Positions 1 through 7,684 of a DNA stretch of 64,000 nucleotides are shown piece by piece. Positions within the stretch are counted from its first letter, which is position 1. Every line of letters begins with the position of its first letter. The position numbers and the translations under genes are program-made. This stretch comes from Collinsella sp. (GTDB taxonomy: Bacteria > Actinomycetota > Coriobacteriia > Coriobacteriales > Coriobacteriaceae). Below the pieces are notes generated by a model. The model was not told where the DNA came from. It ran no database searches and saw only the letters and a list, made by a program, of their open reading frames with translations. The stretch lies in the NCBI GenBank assembly GCA_018373675.1, contig JAHAGQ010000008.1, positions 15,475 through 79,474 of the forward strand. The letters run 5' to 3'.

Positions 1-79
1 TCCACGGCAGCGCTTCGAACAGCAGCTGCGCGGTTGCTTCGTTGGATTCGCTCGAACGACAATCGCGTGCGAATTTCAT
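1..79 (-). CDS. argB: acetylglutamate kinase, N-terminal 26 codons (truncated by window edge)
   Basis: A leftward reading frame opens with ATG at 79 and runs off the window edge. Its first residues read MKFARDCRSSESNEA and then AQLLFEALPW. The last stretch fits the N-terminal helix of ArgB kinases (typically 'A..L.EALPYI'), which precedes the glycine-rich ATP loop lying outside the window. ArgB phosphorylates N-acetyl-L-glutamate, the second step of arginine synthesis. It follows argJ by 81 bases on the same strand, matching the common order argC-argJ-argB. The call rests mainly on position plus this short match. Confidence 0.7.
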   Translation of the reverse strand, partial: MKFARDCRSSESNEATAQLLFEALPW

Positions 80-160
80 AATCTGCCTCGTCTTTCGTAT
101 CGTTATCGCGCCGTGCTCCGCTGTCCGCAATCGCGGCAAGATGCGCAGCGTGCCCGGAAT

Positions 161-1429
161 CTAGGAACGGTAGTCGCCGTTGATGGAGATGTACTCATGC
201 GTGAGGTCGCAGGTCCACACGGTCGTTGCCGCGTCGCCTGCGCCCAAGTCGGCCGAGATCACGATCTCGGGCGCCTCGAAACGTCGTAGAGCCTCGTCCT
301 CGTCAAAGGGAACAGTCAGACCGTCGCGACAGACAGGCATGCCCATCATGTCAATGGAAACGTCTTCCTGATTAAACATCACGCCGCACTTACCGAGTGC
401 CATGGCGACGCGGCCCCAGTTGCAGTCGTGGCCGGCGATGCAGGTCTTAACGAGCGGCGAGTTGGCGACGGCACGGGCGGCGATATCGGCCTCCTCGTCG
501 TTCACGGCGCCGGTAACGTTGACCGTAACAAGCTTGGATGCGCCCTCGCCATCGGCGGCGATATTGCGCGCCAGGCTCTCGCACACCTCGTGCACGGCAA
601 ATGCCAACTCGTCAAAGGCATCGGAGCCCTCGACGATAGGCTCGGCATCTGCGGCAGCGGCGCCGGAGGCAAGCATGATGCAGGTGTCGTTGGTCGAGGT
701 GTCGGAATCGACCGTTACCTTGTTAAAGGTCTGCTTGACGGTCGAGAGCAGCAGGGCATGAAGTGCCGCAGGCTCGACGGGGGCATCGGTGGTGATAACT
801 GCGATCATGGTGGCCATATTGGGCATGATCATGCCCGAGCCCTTGCACATTCCGCCTACCGTATAGACATTGCCCGCATGACCCGCAGCCTCGCTGACAT
901 AGGACACGGCGTACTCCTTGGAGTGCGTGTCAGTCGTCATGATGGCGCGAGCGGCATCGGCGCCACCGTGGGCGGAGAGCGCCTCGTAGGCAGCAGGAAT
1001 GGCGGTCTCAAACGTGTCGATCGGCAGAATCTGGCCAATCACGCCCGTGGAGGCAACCAGAATCTGCTGGGGCTCGCAGCCGATGACCTGCGACGCGATG
1101 TTGCATGTCTCGCGCGCACAGGCTAGGCCGGTCTCGCCCGTGGCGGCATTCGCATTGCCGGAGTTGATTGAAACACCGGCGATAATGCCATAGCCCTTGT
1201 CCGCACCGCCCAGGTTGGCACGGCTCACCTGCACGGGCGCCGCACAAAAGCGGTTGGTCGTAAACACGCCGGCGCCGGGACAGGGTTTATCAGGCACGAC
1301 GAGCGCATAGTCCAAGCGCTCGGGATTCTTCCGGAATCCAGCGTGGATGCCCGCAGCTTTAAAACCAGCCGCAGCCGTAACGCCACCCTCGACGGCGCGA
1401 ATCTTGATATCAAACAGCTCGGTATTCAT
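161..1429 (-). CDS. argJ: bifunctional ornithine acetyltransferase / N-acetylglutamate synthase
   Basis: ArgJ moves the acetyl group from N-acetylornithine to glutamate, which recycles it in arginine synthesis. Bifunctional versions also use acetyl-CoA. The protein is 422 residues, normal for the family. The self-cleavage site is clear: KGSGMIMPNMATM around residues 196-208, with cleavage expected between Ala206 and Thr207 so that Thr207 becomes the nucleophile of the beta chain. The N-terminal segment with GVFTTNRFCAAPV is typical. The start is supported by AAGGAG upstream of the ATG at 1429. It sits between argC and argB on the same strand, so all three are probably one operon under the operators near 2720-2756. 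Confidence 0.95.
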   Translation of the reverse strand: MNTELFDIKIRAVEGGVTAAAGFKAAGIHAGFRKNPERLDYALVVPDKPCPGAGVFTTNRFCAAPVQVSRANLGGADKGYGIIAGVSINSGNANAATGETGLACARETCNIASQVIGCEPQQILVASTGVIGQILPIDTFETAIPAAYEALSAHGGADAARAIMTTDTHSKEYAVSYVSEAAGHAGNVYTVGGMCKGSGMIMPNMATMIAVITTDAPVEPAALHALLLSTVKQTFNKVTVDSDTSTNDTCIMLASGAAAADAEPIVEGSDAFDELAFAVHEVCESLARNIAADGEGASKLVTVNVTGAVNDEEADIAARAVANSPLVKTCIAGHDCNWGRVAMALGKCGVMFNQEDVSIDMMGMPVCRDGLTVPFDEDEALRRFEAPEIVISADLGAGDAATTVWTCDLTHEYISINGDYRS

Positions 1430-1563
1430 CGTCTTTATGACTCCTTATGTCAAACAAAAAACGGACATCGGTTGGTGCGCCATGCCAGTCGTAATCATGA
1501 GACCAGCTTAAGAGTGGCGCCCCACTCGATGCCCGACTACCAAATCGTTAACAATCGAATGTG

Positions 1564-2634
1564 CTACACCGGGCACGCCACTGTGGGCAAGCCTCGTCGC
1601 TCGTCAAAGCCAAAGACGATATTGGCGCACTGGACCGCTTGGCCCGCAGCGCCCTTGCACAGATTGTCGATGGCGCCCGTCGCCACCAGCACGCCCGCGC
1701 GCTTGTTGAACGCGAGGCCAATCTGGGCGGCGTTGGTGCCGACGACCGAAGCCGTCTTGGGCTGCTGGCCGGCATCGAGTACGCGCACGAAGGTGCGACC
1801 AGCGTAGAACTGCTTGTAATAGTCGACGACATCCTCAAGAGCCAGGGAGTCGATGGCCTGCGGCGTGAGCGGCAGCGTCACCGTGGAGAGCAGGCCGCGC
1901 TTGAGCGGTGCCAGATGCGGGGTGAAGACGACGCGATCGGTCAGGCCAAGGATTTGCTCAATCTCGGGCGTGTGGCGATGCTTGCCCACACCGTAGGCCT
2001 CCAAGTTCTCGTCAGCGCTGCAAAAATGCGTACGAGCGTTGCAGGACTTGCCGGCACCCGTCACACCGCTGATGGCATCAACGATCACAGGGCCGCTCTG
2101 GGCAACCCAGCCAGCGCGCACGGCGGGCGCGGCGGCAAGGCTCGTTGCGGTGGGATAGCAACCGGCGCAGGCGACCAGCACGGGCCTGCCAGCGGCATGG
2201 CTGGAAGCAGCGGTCTCTAAGTCCTGGCAGAACAGCTCGGGCAGGCCGAAAGCGCGGGTCTTGAGCAACTCGGGGCTCGTGTGCTCGGCGGCATACCATG
2301 CCTCAAAGACGGACGCGTCGTTCAGGCGGTAGTCGGCCGAAAGATCAAAGCAGGAAACGCCCGATGCAAGCAGCGCGGGCGCCTGTGCCATGGCAGCCGT
2401 GTGCGGCACGGCAAGAAAAACCGCATCGCAGCTCTTGAGCTCGGGGGCGTCATGCGTGGTGAAAACCAGATCGCTCACGCCAGCAAAGCTCGGATACACC
2501 GCGGACAGCGGCTGGCCGGCATCGGCGTTGGACGTAATGGCAACAAGTTCAAACTCGGGATGGCCGAGCACGAGGCGAATGAGCTCGGCTCCGGCATATC
2601 CAGCCGCGCCGACGATTCCAACCTTCAATGACAT
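1564..2634 (-). CDS. argC: N-acetyl-gamma-glutamyl-phosphate reductase
   Basis: ArgC reduces N-acetylglutamyl phosphate to the semialdehyde using NADPH, the third step of arginine synthesis. The 356-residue protein starts with the Rossmann motif VGIVGAAGYAGAELIRL and carries the catalytic cysteine in ACAGCYPTA (about residue 156). Later it has SGVTGAGKS and the HRHTPEIEQ motif. An AAGGAG ribosome site precedes the ATG at 2634. It is the first gene of the leftward arg operon; 134 bases with no visible feature separate it from argJ. Confidence 0.96.
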   Translation of the reverse strand: MSLKVGIVGAAGYAGAELIRLVLGHPEFELVAITSNADAGQPLSAVYPSFAGVSDLVFTTHDAPELKSCDAVFLAVPHTAAMAQAPALLASGVSCFDLSADYRLNDASVFEAWYAAEHTSPELLKTRAFGLPELFCQDLETAASSHAAGRPVLVACAGCYPTATSLAAAPAVRAGWVAQSGPVIVDAISGVTGAGKSCNARTHFCSADENLEAYGVGKHRHTPEIEQILGLTDRVVFTPHLAPLKRGLLSTVTLPLTPQAIDSLALEDVVDYYKQFYAGRTFVRVLDAGQQPKTASVVGTNAAQIGLAFNKRAGVLVATGAIDNLCKGAAGQAVQCANIVFGFDERRGLPTVACPV

Positions 2635-2718
2635 ATCAGACTCCTTGTCTGCGATTTATGCACCGATGCGCATTTCGCAGCGGTCGTTATGAAGTGGGTT
2701 GAAACTTTAGCACCAAAA

Positions 2719-2757
2719 GATGCATGAACACGTAAATGGCTTGCATATTCATGCATT
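2719..2757 (-). promoter_or_regulatory. ARG-box-like operator cluster upstream of argC
   Basis: Three TGCAT motifs lie at 2721, 2742 and 2752. A perfect 8-base inverted pair, TGCATGAA (2721-2728) and TTCATGCA (2748-2755), encloses the cluster. On the minus strand the right part reads TGCATGAATATGCA, which resembles ArgR binding sites (TGAAT/ATTCA half-sites, and TGCAT-rich boxes in actinobacteria). It lies about 90-120 bases before the argC start, a suitable place for arginine-dependent repression. No argR gene is in the window, so the regulator is inferred. Confidence 0.55.
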
Positions 2758-2800
2758 GAAACAATCCCGACACATTCGCTTGAAGGAATTGACAAATGGA

Positions 2801-2854
2801 GCGGGCCCCGTATTGACCGGCGCTCCTAACGGCACCGGGCAATACGGGGCCCGC
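2801..2854 (-). terminator. long stem-loop after the PNPOx-like gene
   Basis: The arms GCGGGCCCCGTATTG (2801-2815) and CAATACGGGGCCCGC (2840-2854) are perfect 15-base inverted repeats; the 24-base loop has a further CCGG/CCGG pair. Leftward, the stem is followed by TCCATTTGTC, only modestly T-rich. It lies between the end of the gene at 2892 and the arg operators, so it probably stops transcription before the arg control region. Confidence 0.6.
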
Positions 2855-2891
2855 CCATGCGAAAACCAAGTTGTTAGGATGAGCCAGCCGG

Positions 2892-3302
2892 CTAGAGCTC
2901 GACCGGCACCCATTCGTCGTGATTGCAGATAAAAGCCTCGGGATCCTCGACGCTAAAGAAGACGAGCGTGGGGTCGTTAGGCCCCTCATAGTGCTCGCCC
3001 AGGCGCTCTAGATGCTTCCACCCGGCTTCGCGCATTTCGTCTAAAGCCCGGTCATCCAAGCCGGCACGCCCGCGCAAGATGAGCCAGCCATGGCCCGGCC
3101 ACCAACTCGTAGCCTCAAAGCGCTGATTTTGCAGCAGCTCCTGCCACACATCCTTGGTGCGCGCCGTTACAAACCACAGTTTGCCGTCCTGAATCTGTGC
3201 AAACGAGAACGGACGCACATGTGGCTGTCCGTCCACGCTCGTCGCCAGATACCACGCCGGCACCGACGTCAGATACTCCAAAACCGTATTCAATCCGTCC
3301 AC
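2892..3302 (-). CDS. pyridoxamine 5'-phosphate oxidase-like FMN-binding protein (paralog 1)
   Basis: This 136-residue protein has the split-barrel flavin fold seen in general-stress and heme-degradation relatives of pyridoxamine phosphate oxidase. Recognisable parts are VPAWYLATSVDGQPHVRPFSFAQ near residue 15, GKLWFVTARTKDVW in the middle and WLILRGRAGLDD. The start is a GTG at 3302 with a strong AGGAGG site. A related protein is encoded 44 bases upstream on the same strand, so the two arose by duplication and are probably co-transcribed. The substrate cannot be told; a redox role with FMN or F420 is possible. Confidence 0.8.
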   Translation of the reverse strand: MDGLNTVLEYLTSVPAWYLATSVDGQPHVRPFSFAQIQDGKLWFVTARTKDVWQELLQNQRFEATSWWPGHGWLILRGRAGLDDRALDEMREAGWKHLERLGEHYEGPNDPTLVFFSVEDPEAFICNHDEWVPVEL

Positions 3303-3346
3303 GTTTCCTCCTGTACTAGCTAGTTTGGGAACCTGGTTTGTGCGAG

Positions 3347-3793
3347 CTAGAGCTCCAGGCGCTCCTCGCTGCCGTCGATATCACAGAAGCGCGCAGCAAT
3401 GTTGCGGACCGAAAAGAAAGCAAGGCGGCCGTCGTTGGCACTCTCGTGTTCCTCGCCAATGCCCACCATGTGCTTAAAACCCGCTTGACGCACCTTGTCG
3501 CTCGCAACTGCGTCGTCCTCAAGTGCGGCTTCGCCGGTCAATACGATCCAACATTCCCCCGGCTTCCAGCCCGAGAGCTCAAACTTGGGATTCGCGCTCA
3601 GCTCCGCCCACACATCCTTGTCGCGCGACGTGCAAAACCACAACTTACCGTCATCGACCATGGCAAACGAAAACGGCCTCACGCGGGGCTGATGCCCGTC
3701 GGCCACATCGGTCGTGGCCAGATACCACGCCGGAATGCGCCTGAGATACGAACAGGCGCGCTCAAGCTGAGCCGTGCGGTCGTTGTCGGTCAT
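3347..3793 (-). CDS. pyridoxamine 5'-phosphate oxidase-like protein (paralog 2)
   Basis: A 148-residue paralog of the neighbour at 2892-3302. The two share the blocks IPAWYLATT, QPRVRPFSFAMVDDGKLWF and CWIVLTGEAALEDD in the same order. It has the small split-barrel flavin-binding fold with no extra domain. The start ATG at 3793 follows GAAAGGGG. The gene lies 30 bases from the stop codon of ecfT, so read-through from the vitamin transporter operon is possible. Co-location with a riboflavin uptake module agrees with a flavin-binding protein, but that link is only inferred. Confidence 0.8.
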   Translation of the reverse strand: MTDNDRTAQLERACSYLRRIPAWYLATTDVADGHQPRVRPFSFAMVDDGKLWFCTSRDKDVWAELSANPKFELSGWKPGECWIVLTGEAALEDDAVASDKVRQAGFKHMVGIGEEHESANDGRLAFFSVRNIAARFCDIDGSEERLEL

Positions 3794-3823
3794 AGGGACC
3801 CCTTTCTTGCGCTCGAATCGCGC

Positions 3824-4624
3824 CTAAACAAGTTGAAGGTTGATGACGATGACGCAGATGAGCAGCAACGCCGTCACCACCGCCGCCAACGCATCGCCGC
3901 GGCCAAACGTAAGCGCATGCAGGCGCGTGCGGCCCTGCTCGCCATGATAGCAGCGTGCATCCATGGCAGCAGACAGCGTCTCGGCATGGCGGAACACGCC
4001 GGTGAACAGCGGGATCGCCACACTGCCGAGCATGCGTACGCCACCGAGCGGACCGCCCGTCACGCGCGCTCCGCGACTTGCCTGCGCATCGGCCGTCTGT
4101 TTCATCTCTGTGGCGAACTGCGGCATAAAGCGCAACGCGATGCCCATGATCATGCCGAGCTCATGCGCGGGGAGCCCCACGTGTGCAAACGGTGCGAGCA
4201 GACGCTCAAAGCCCGCGGTGAGGTCGAGCGTCGGCGTGGTGAGTGTAATGGCGCTCATGCCGGCCATCATCAACGTCAGACGGCACGCCATAAACGCCGC
4301 AGAACGCAGCGAGCCCTCGCTCACCTGCAAAAAGCCAAGCTGCCACAGGATGCGCCCACTCTGATCGGTAAACAAGTTGAGCACCGCGACCACGACGACG
4401 ATTGCCAGCAGCGGCGCCATCGACGACAGAACGCGACGAACCGGCACCCGAGACACGGCATAGGTCAGCACAACGAAAATTGCGACCGGGACCAGTCCGC
4501 GGAAGCCACTGACCGTGAGCGTCGTGATCAGAAACACAAAGCCCAAGAGCAACTTGGTTCGCGGGTCCAGGCGGTGGATTGCACTATCGCCGGGATAGTA
4601 ACTGCCAAACGAAAACGCCTCCAT
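3824..4624 (-). CDS. ecfT: energy-coupling factor transporter transmembrane protein EcfT
   Basis: EcfT is the membrane scaffold that joins the vitamin-binding S component to the paired ATPases in ECF importers. The 266-residue protein has the family start FGSYYPGDSAIHRLDPRTKLL, several hydrophobic segments, and the two coupling-helix motifs with Ala-Arg-Gly character in the C-terminal half (ADAQASRGAR near residue 185 and MDARCYHGEQGRTR near 224). Its ATG at 4624 overlaps the TGA of the ATPase gene (ATGA), a sign of tight translational coupling. Confidence 0.93.
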   Translation of the reverse strand: MEAFSFGSYYPGDSAIHRLDPRTKLLLGFVFLITTLTVSGFRGLVPVAIFVVLTYAVSRVPVRRVLSSMAPLLAIVVVVAVLNLFTDQSGRILWQLGFLQVSEGSLRSAAFMACRLTLMMAGMSAITLTTPTLDLTAGFERLLAPFAHVGLPAHELGMIMGIALRFMPQFATEMKQTADAQASRGARVTGGPLGGVRMLGSVAIPLFTGVFRHAETLSAAMDARCYHGEQGRTRLHALTFGRGDALAAVVTALLLICVIVINLQLV

Positions 4625-6528
4625 CAGCAGCCCTCCTCTCGCGCGACCGTCTTGGAATTAGCAATGTCCGCGACGTTAGAAGGACCGCCCGAGCGACCGA
4701 TTAGCAGGTCCACCAACTCGTCTGCCAGCGACTCAACCGTATAGAGGCCGTCAAAGCGCAGCGGCACGCCTGCCTTCGCAAGCGCCAGCGCCATGCGCTG
4801 GGCAGCGGGAACACCCAAGCCGATTGATTTAAGCTCATCCGCATGCGCAAAAACCTGAGCGGGCGTGCCTTCGGCAAACACCGCGCCCTCGTTCATCACG
4901 ACGATGCGGTCGCAGCAATTGGCCAGGTCATCCATGCTGTGCGAAACCATGACAACGGTCAGGCCCTCGCGATGGAGTCGATCGATGAGCCCTAAGAAAT
5001 CCCTGCGCGCAGCCGGGTCGAGCCCCGCCATGGGTTCATCGAGCACCAGGACTTCGGGCTCCATGGCGAGCACGCCGGCGAATGCCACACGCCGTTGCTG
5101 ACCGCCCGAAAGCTCAAAGGGACTCTTGTCGCCGACCGTGGAAAGGTCGAGGCCCACGCGCGAGAGCGACGACTCGACACGACGGTCGACTTCATCTTGC
5201 GGCAAGCCAAGGTTGTGCGGACCAAACGCCACGTCCTGTGCCACGGTTTCGGCAAACAGCTGACGCTCGGGATATTGAAACACCACGCCGACCTTGGCCT
5301 TAACCGCGGCGGCGTCTTTCTTGTTTGATAGATCGAGCTCCAGCGCGCGAACGGATCCCTCCTGGGGGCGAATCAAACCGTTGAGATGCTGGACCAGCGT
5401 CGACTTACCCGAACCGGTATGACCTGCCAAGCCCAGGAACTCGCCGCGACGCACCGTCAGCGATACATCGCGCAGCGCCCACGGGCTGCTGGGGTCGTTT
5501 CCCCAAAGGGCTTGTTTGTTCGATTTGCCCGCAGTGGCCGAGCGCTTGTGCCAGCGGTGGCGCTCGCGCGGACTGAGCGAATAACTGTACGAAACATGGG
5601 ATAGTTCGATGACGGGCTCCGACGCGTTGTCCTCGTTGTCTACCGGAACAGTGCCGTCAGCGATTTCCAACTGGGATGCGGAAGACTGTCCCGCGGTGTC
5701 TGCCCCACTTCGCTCGGCATAAGCCTGCGCAATCTCAGCGACCATATCCACCTCGCGCACCTGCGCATGAACAGGCACACCCTTCGTACGAAGCGCCATG
5801 CCCAGACGACACGACTCCGGCATATCCAGGTTGAGCTGCGCAAGCACATCCGCCCGCGTCAAAATTTCCTCGGGCGTACCGAGCATGGCAACGTGCCCCG
5901 CCCGAAACACCGCGACACGATCGGCCTCGGCGGCTTCTTCCATAAAGTGCGTAATCATCACGATGGTCATACCGCGAGCGTGCAACGCGCGGCAAGCCTT
6001 CATGAGGCCCTTACGTCCACGCGGATCGAGCATCGAGGAAGCCTCGTCCAAAATGAGAACGCGCGGTTCCATGGCAAGCACGCCGGCAAGCGCCACGCGT
6101 TGCTTTTGGCCACCCGAAAGCGCATGGGTCTCGTGGCGCTCAAAGCCCACCAGGCCCACGCCCTTCAGCGCCTCGCGTACGCGCTGCGCAATTTGTGCCG
6201 ATGGCACGCCAAGGTTTTCGGGACCGAACGCAACGTCATCTTCGACAAGCGTTGCCACCAGCTGATCATCGGGATTCTGGAACACCATGCCCGCGGTCGA
6301 ACGAATGTCGTAGACCAGCTCGGGGTCGGACGCATCCATGCCGTTGATGCGTACCGTGCCCGCATCGGGCTGCAACAGTGCATTCAGATGCTTGGCAAAC
6401 GTCGACTTGCCCGACCCATTGTCACCGAGGATGCAGAAAAACTCCCCGTCCTCGATGTTCAGATCGACACCGTCGAGTGCCGACACGGCACCGTCATAGC
6501 TAAAGGAAACGCCCCGACACTCAATCAT
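4624..6528 (-). CDS. fused energy-coupling factor ATPase (two EcfA domains in one chain)
   Basis: Two complete ABC ATPase domains are joined in a 634-residue protein. Domain 1 (about 1-245) has Walker A GDNGSGKST, signature LSGGQKQR and Walker B VLILDEASS. Domain 2 (about 305-600) has Walker A GHTGSGKST, signature LSGGQQRR and Walker B VLVLDEPMAG. In most bacteria EcfA1 and EcfA2 are separate chains; here a linker of about 60 charged residues joins them. Domain 1 has an alanine after the Walker B glutamate (DEA instead of DEP). The gene overlaps ribU by ATGA and ecfT by ATGA, so all parts of the importer are made in one translation-coupled unit. Confidence 0.92.
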   Translation of the reverse strand: MIECRGVSFSYDGAVSALDGVDLNIEDGEFFCILGDNGSGKSTFAKHLNALLQPDAGTVRINGMDASDPELVYDIRSTAGMVFQNPDDQLVATLVEDDVAFGPENLGVPSAQIAQRVREALKGVGLVGFERHETHALSGGQKQRVALAGVLAMEPRVLILDEASSMLDPRGRKGLMKACRALHARGMTIVMITHFMEEAAEADRVAVFRAGHVAMLGTPEEILTRADVLAQLNLDMPESCRLGMALRTKGVPVHAQVREVDMVAEIAQAYAERSGADTAGQSSASQLEIADGTVPVDNEDNASEPVIELSHVSYSYSLSPRERHRWHKRSATAGKSNKQALWGNDPSSPWALRDVSLTVRRGEFLGLAGHTGSGKSTLVQHLNGLIRPQEGSVRALELDLSNKKDAAAVKAKVGVVFQYPERQLFAETVAQDVAFGPHNLGLPQDEVDRRVESSLSRVGLDLSTVGDKSPFELSGGQQRRVAFAGVLAMEPEVLVLDEPMAGLDPAARRDFLGLIDRLHREGLTVVMVSHSMDDLANCCDRIVVMNEGAVFAEGTPAQVFAHADELKSIGLGVPAAQRMALALAKAGVPLRFDGLYTVESLADELVDLLIGRSGGPSNVADIANSKTVAREEGC

Positions 6529-7115
6529 GCGCGGCCTTTGACCTGGTCCTTTTTAGGCGTGATGAGGTTGGAGACTGCTTTATACACCACCAGCGTCAAC
6601 ACCGAGTTAAGCACGGTCTTGATAAGGTTGAACGGCAGGACGGCGGGAATCATGAGCGGGGCGATCACATCGACCGAGCCATACCAGAACCAAACGCCAA
6701 TGGTAAGGTTCGCGACCATGGACAGCACCGTAGCGGCAATGACGCCGAGCACCAGACCAATCACGGCACCCTTATAGGTGTGCATCTTCTGGTAGACGAT
6801 AGCCGCGGGCAGAATGTAGCCCAGCGTGGCAACCAGGTTCATAAGCGCGCCGACCCAGTCACCCGTGGTGAGCGCATGGATAACGATCGCCATGGCGGCA
6901 ACAGCAGTGCCGGCACCGGGGCCATATGCAAACCCGCACACCATCGCCGGCACCAGCGACGGGTCATAGGTCAAAAACGGCGCCGAAGGAAGGATAGGCA
7001 GCTGCACGTACATAAACAGGGCGCCCAAGGCGCACATCAACGCCATGGTAACGAGCTGTTTGGTGCTCCACCTATTCGTGTTCTCAAAATGGATATGCTG
7101 CGACTGTTCAGACAT
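6525..7115 (-). CDS. ribU: riboflavin ECF transporter S component
   Basis: A 196-residue membrane protein with about six hydrophobic segments (for example LVTMALMCALGALFMYVQLP and AAIVYQ..GAVIGLVLGVIAATVLSMV). It has the RibU-type region PSAPFLTYDPSLVPAMVCGFAYGP, where a membrane S component binds the vitamin. The start is taken at the ATG at 7115 (MSEQSQHI): it has the ribosome site GAGGCAGGTGA, and the in-frame ATG at 7136 lies inside the riboswitch. Substrate assignment as riboflavin rests on the FMN riboswitch directly upstream. It is followed by ecfA and ecfT in one operon. Confidence 0.92.
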   Translation of the reverse strand: MSEQSQHIHFENTNRWSTKQLVTMALMCALGALFMYVQLPILPSAPFLTYDPSLVPAMVCGFAYGPGAGTAVAAMAIVIHALTTGDWVGALMNLVATLGYILPAAIVYQKMHTYKGAVIGLVLGVIAATVLSMVANLTIGVWFWYGSVDVIAPLMIPAVLPFNLIKTVLNSVLTLVVYKAVSNLITPKKDQVKGRA

Positions 7116-7132
7116 AAGATCACCTGCCTCTT

Positions 7133-7311
7133 TCATCCGGACTCTAACCGTTGGTACTGGGATCTCACCAGTTCAGCCGGCATGCGAACCAACGCACACA
7201 CGGGTCGCGGACTCATCGGCTCGGCCGCAGGCGTCTCGCCTGCACCACGGCGCCCCTTTGGCACCGCCCGATTTACCGCCAGTGGGGAATTTCACCCCGC
7301 CCTGAAACAGC
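7133..7311 (-). promoter_or_regulatory. FMN riboswitch (RFN element) controlling ribU-ecfA-ecfT
   Basis: Read leftward, the segment opens with TTCAGGGCGGGGTGAAATTC then CCCACTGGCGGTAA, and closes with CAACGGTTAGAGTCCGGATG. These are the conserved junction strands of the FMN aptamer, in the right order and spacing. The final GGATG lies only 18 bases before the ribU start, so the ribosome site is within reach of the closing helix. Control of translation initiation when FMN is plentiful is the simplest model; a terminator stem was not seen between aptamer and start. Confidence 0.95.
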
Positions 7312-7423
7312 AATTGCAAGTGTAGCACCAGTAGGCTTTCGCGCAAGTATGCCATGGGTAATTTATGGCGGGGACCAGTTACCGCAACAACCACGTTCCC
7401 CACCCGTCCCAAAGTAACGCGCC

Positions 7424-7444
7424 TTTCGCGGCAAAGCCGCGAAA
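7424..7444. repeat. short perfect hairpin in the ribU-groEL spacer
   Basis: TTTCGCGGC and GCCGCGAAA are separated by AAA. It sits between the riboswitch and the long hairpin element at 7514. It may form the tip of a leader or a terminator of the groEL transcript, but it has no clear T-run. Confidence 0.35.
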
Positions 7445-7513
7445 CAGCGACCGGGACACGTATCCCCATCAGCCACGATCTCCGCCCACGCCGACCTCAA
7501 GGCCGTAAACGCA

Positions 7514-7658
7514 GGGAATCCGGGGGCGGGACGGGGACTTCTCTCCGGAATATTCCGCAGGACGCAAAGAGGCTCCGCAGCGCGAAGCGCGATGCGGAGC
7601 CTCTTTGCATGTCCGAGGACGTTCCGGAGAGAAGTCCCCGTCCCGCCCCCGGATTCCC
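7514..7658 (-). repeat. composite long hairpin element 1 (downstream of groEL)
   Basis: Perfect 37-base arms at 7514-7550 and 7622-7658 enclose a second perfect 16-base stem (7564-7579 with 7593-7608) capped by GCGC-GAA-GCGC. Read on the minus strand, the inner stem is bordered by CGTCCTCGGACATG on its 5' side and CGTCCTGCGGAA on its 3' side. Both motifs recur exactly in the element at 62276-62395. It lies 27 bases after the groEL stop and may end that transcript, but it is far longer than a normal terminator and lacks a T-run. Confidence 0.75.
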
Positions 7659-7684
7659 GGTGGGAGTTCTAGACCTTGTCGGCC

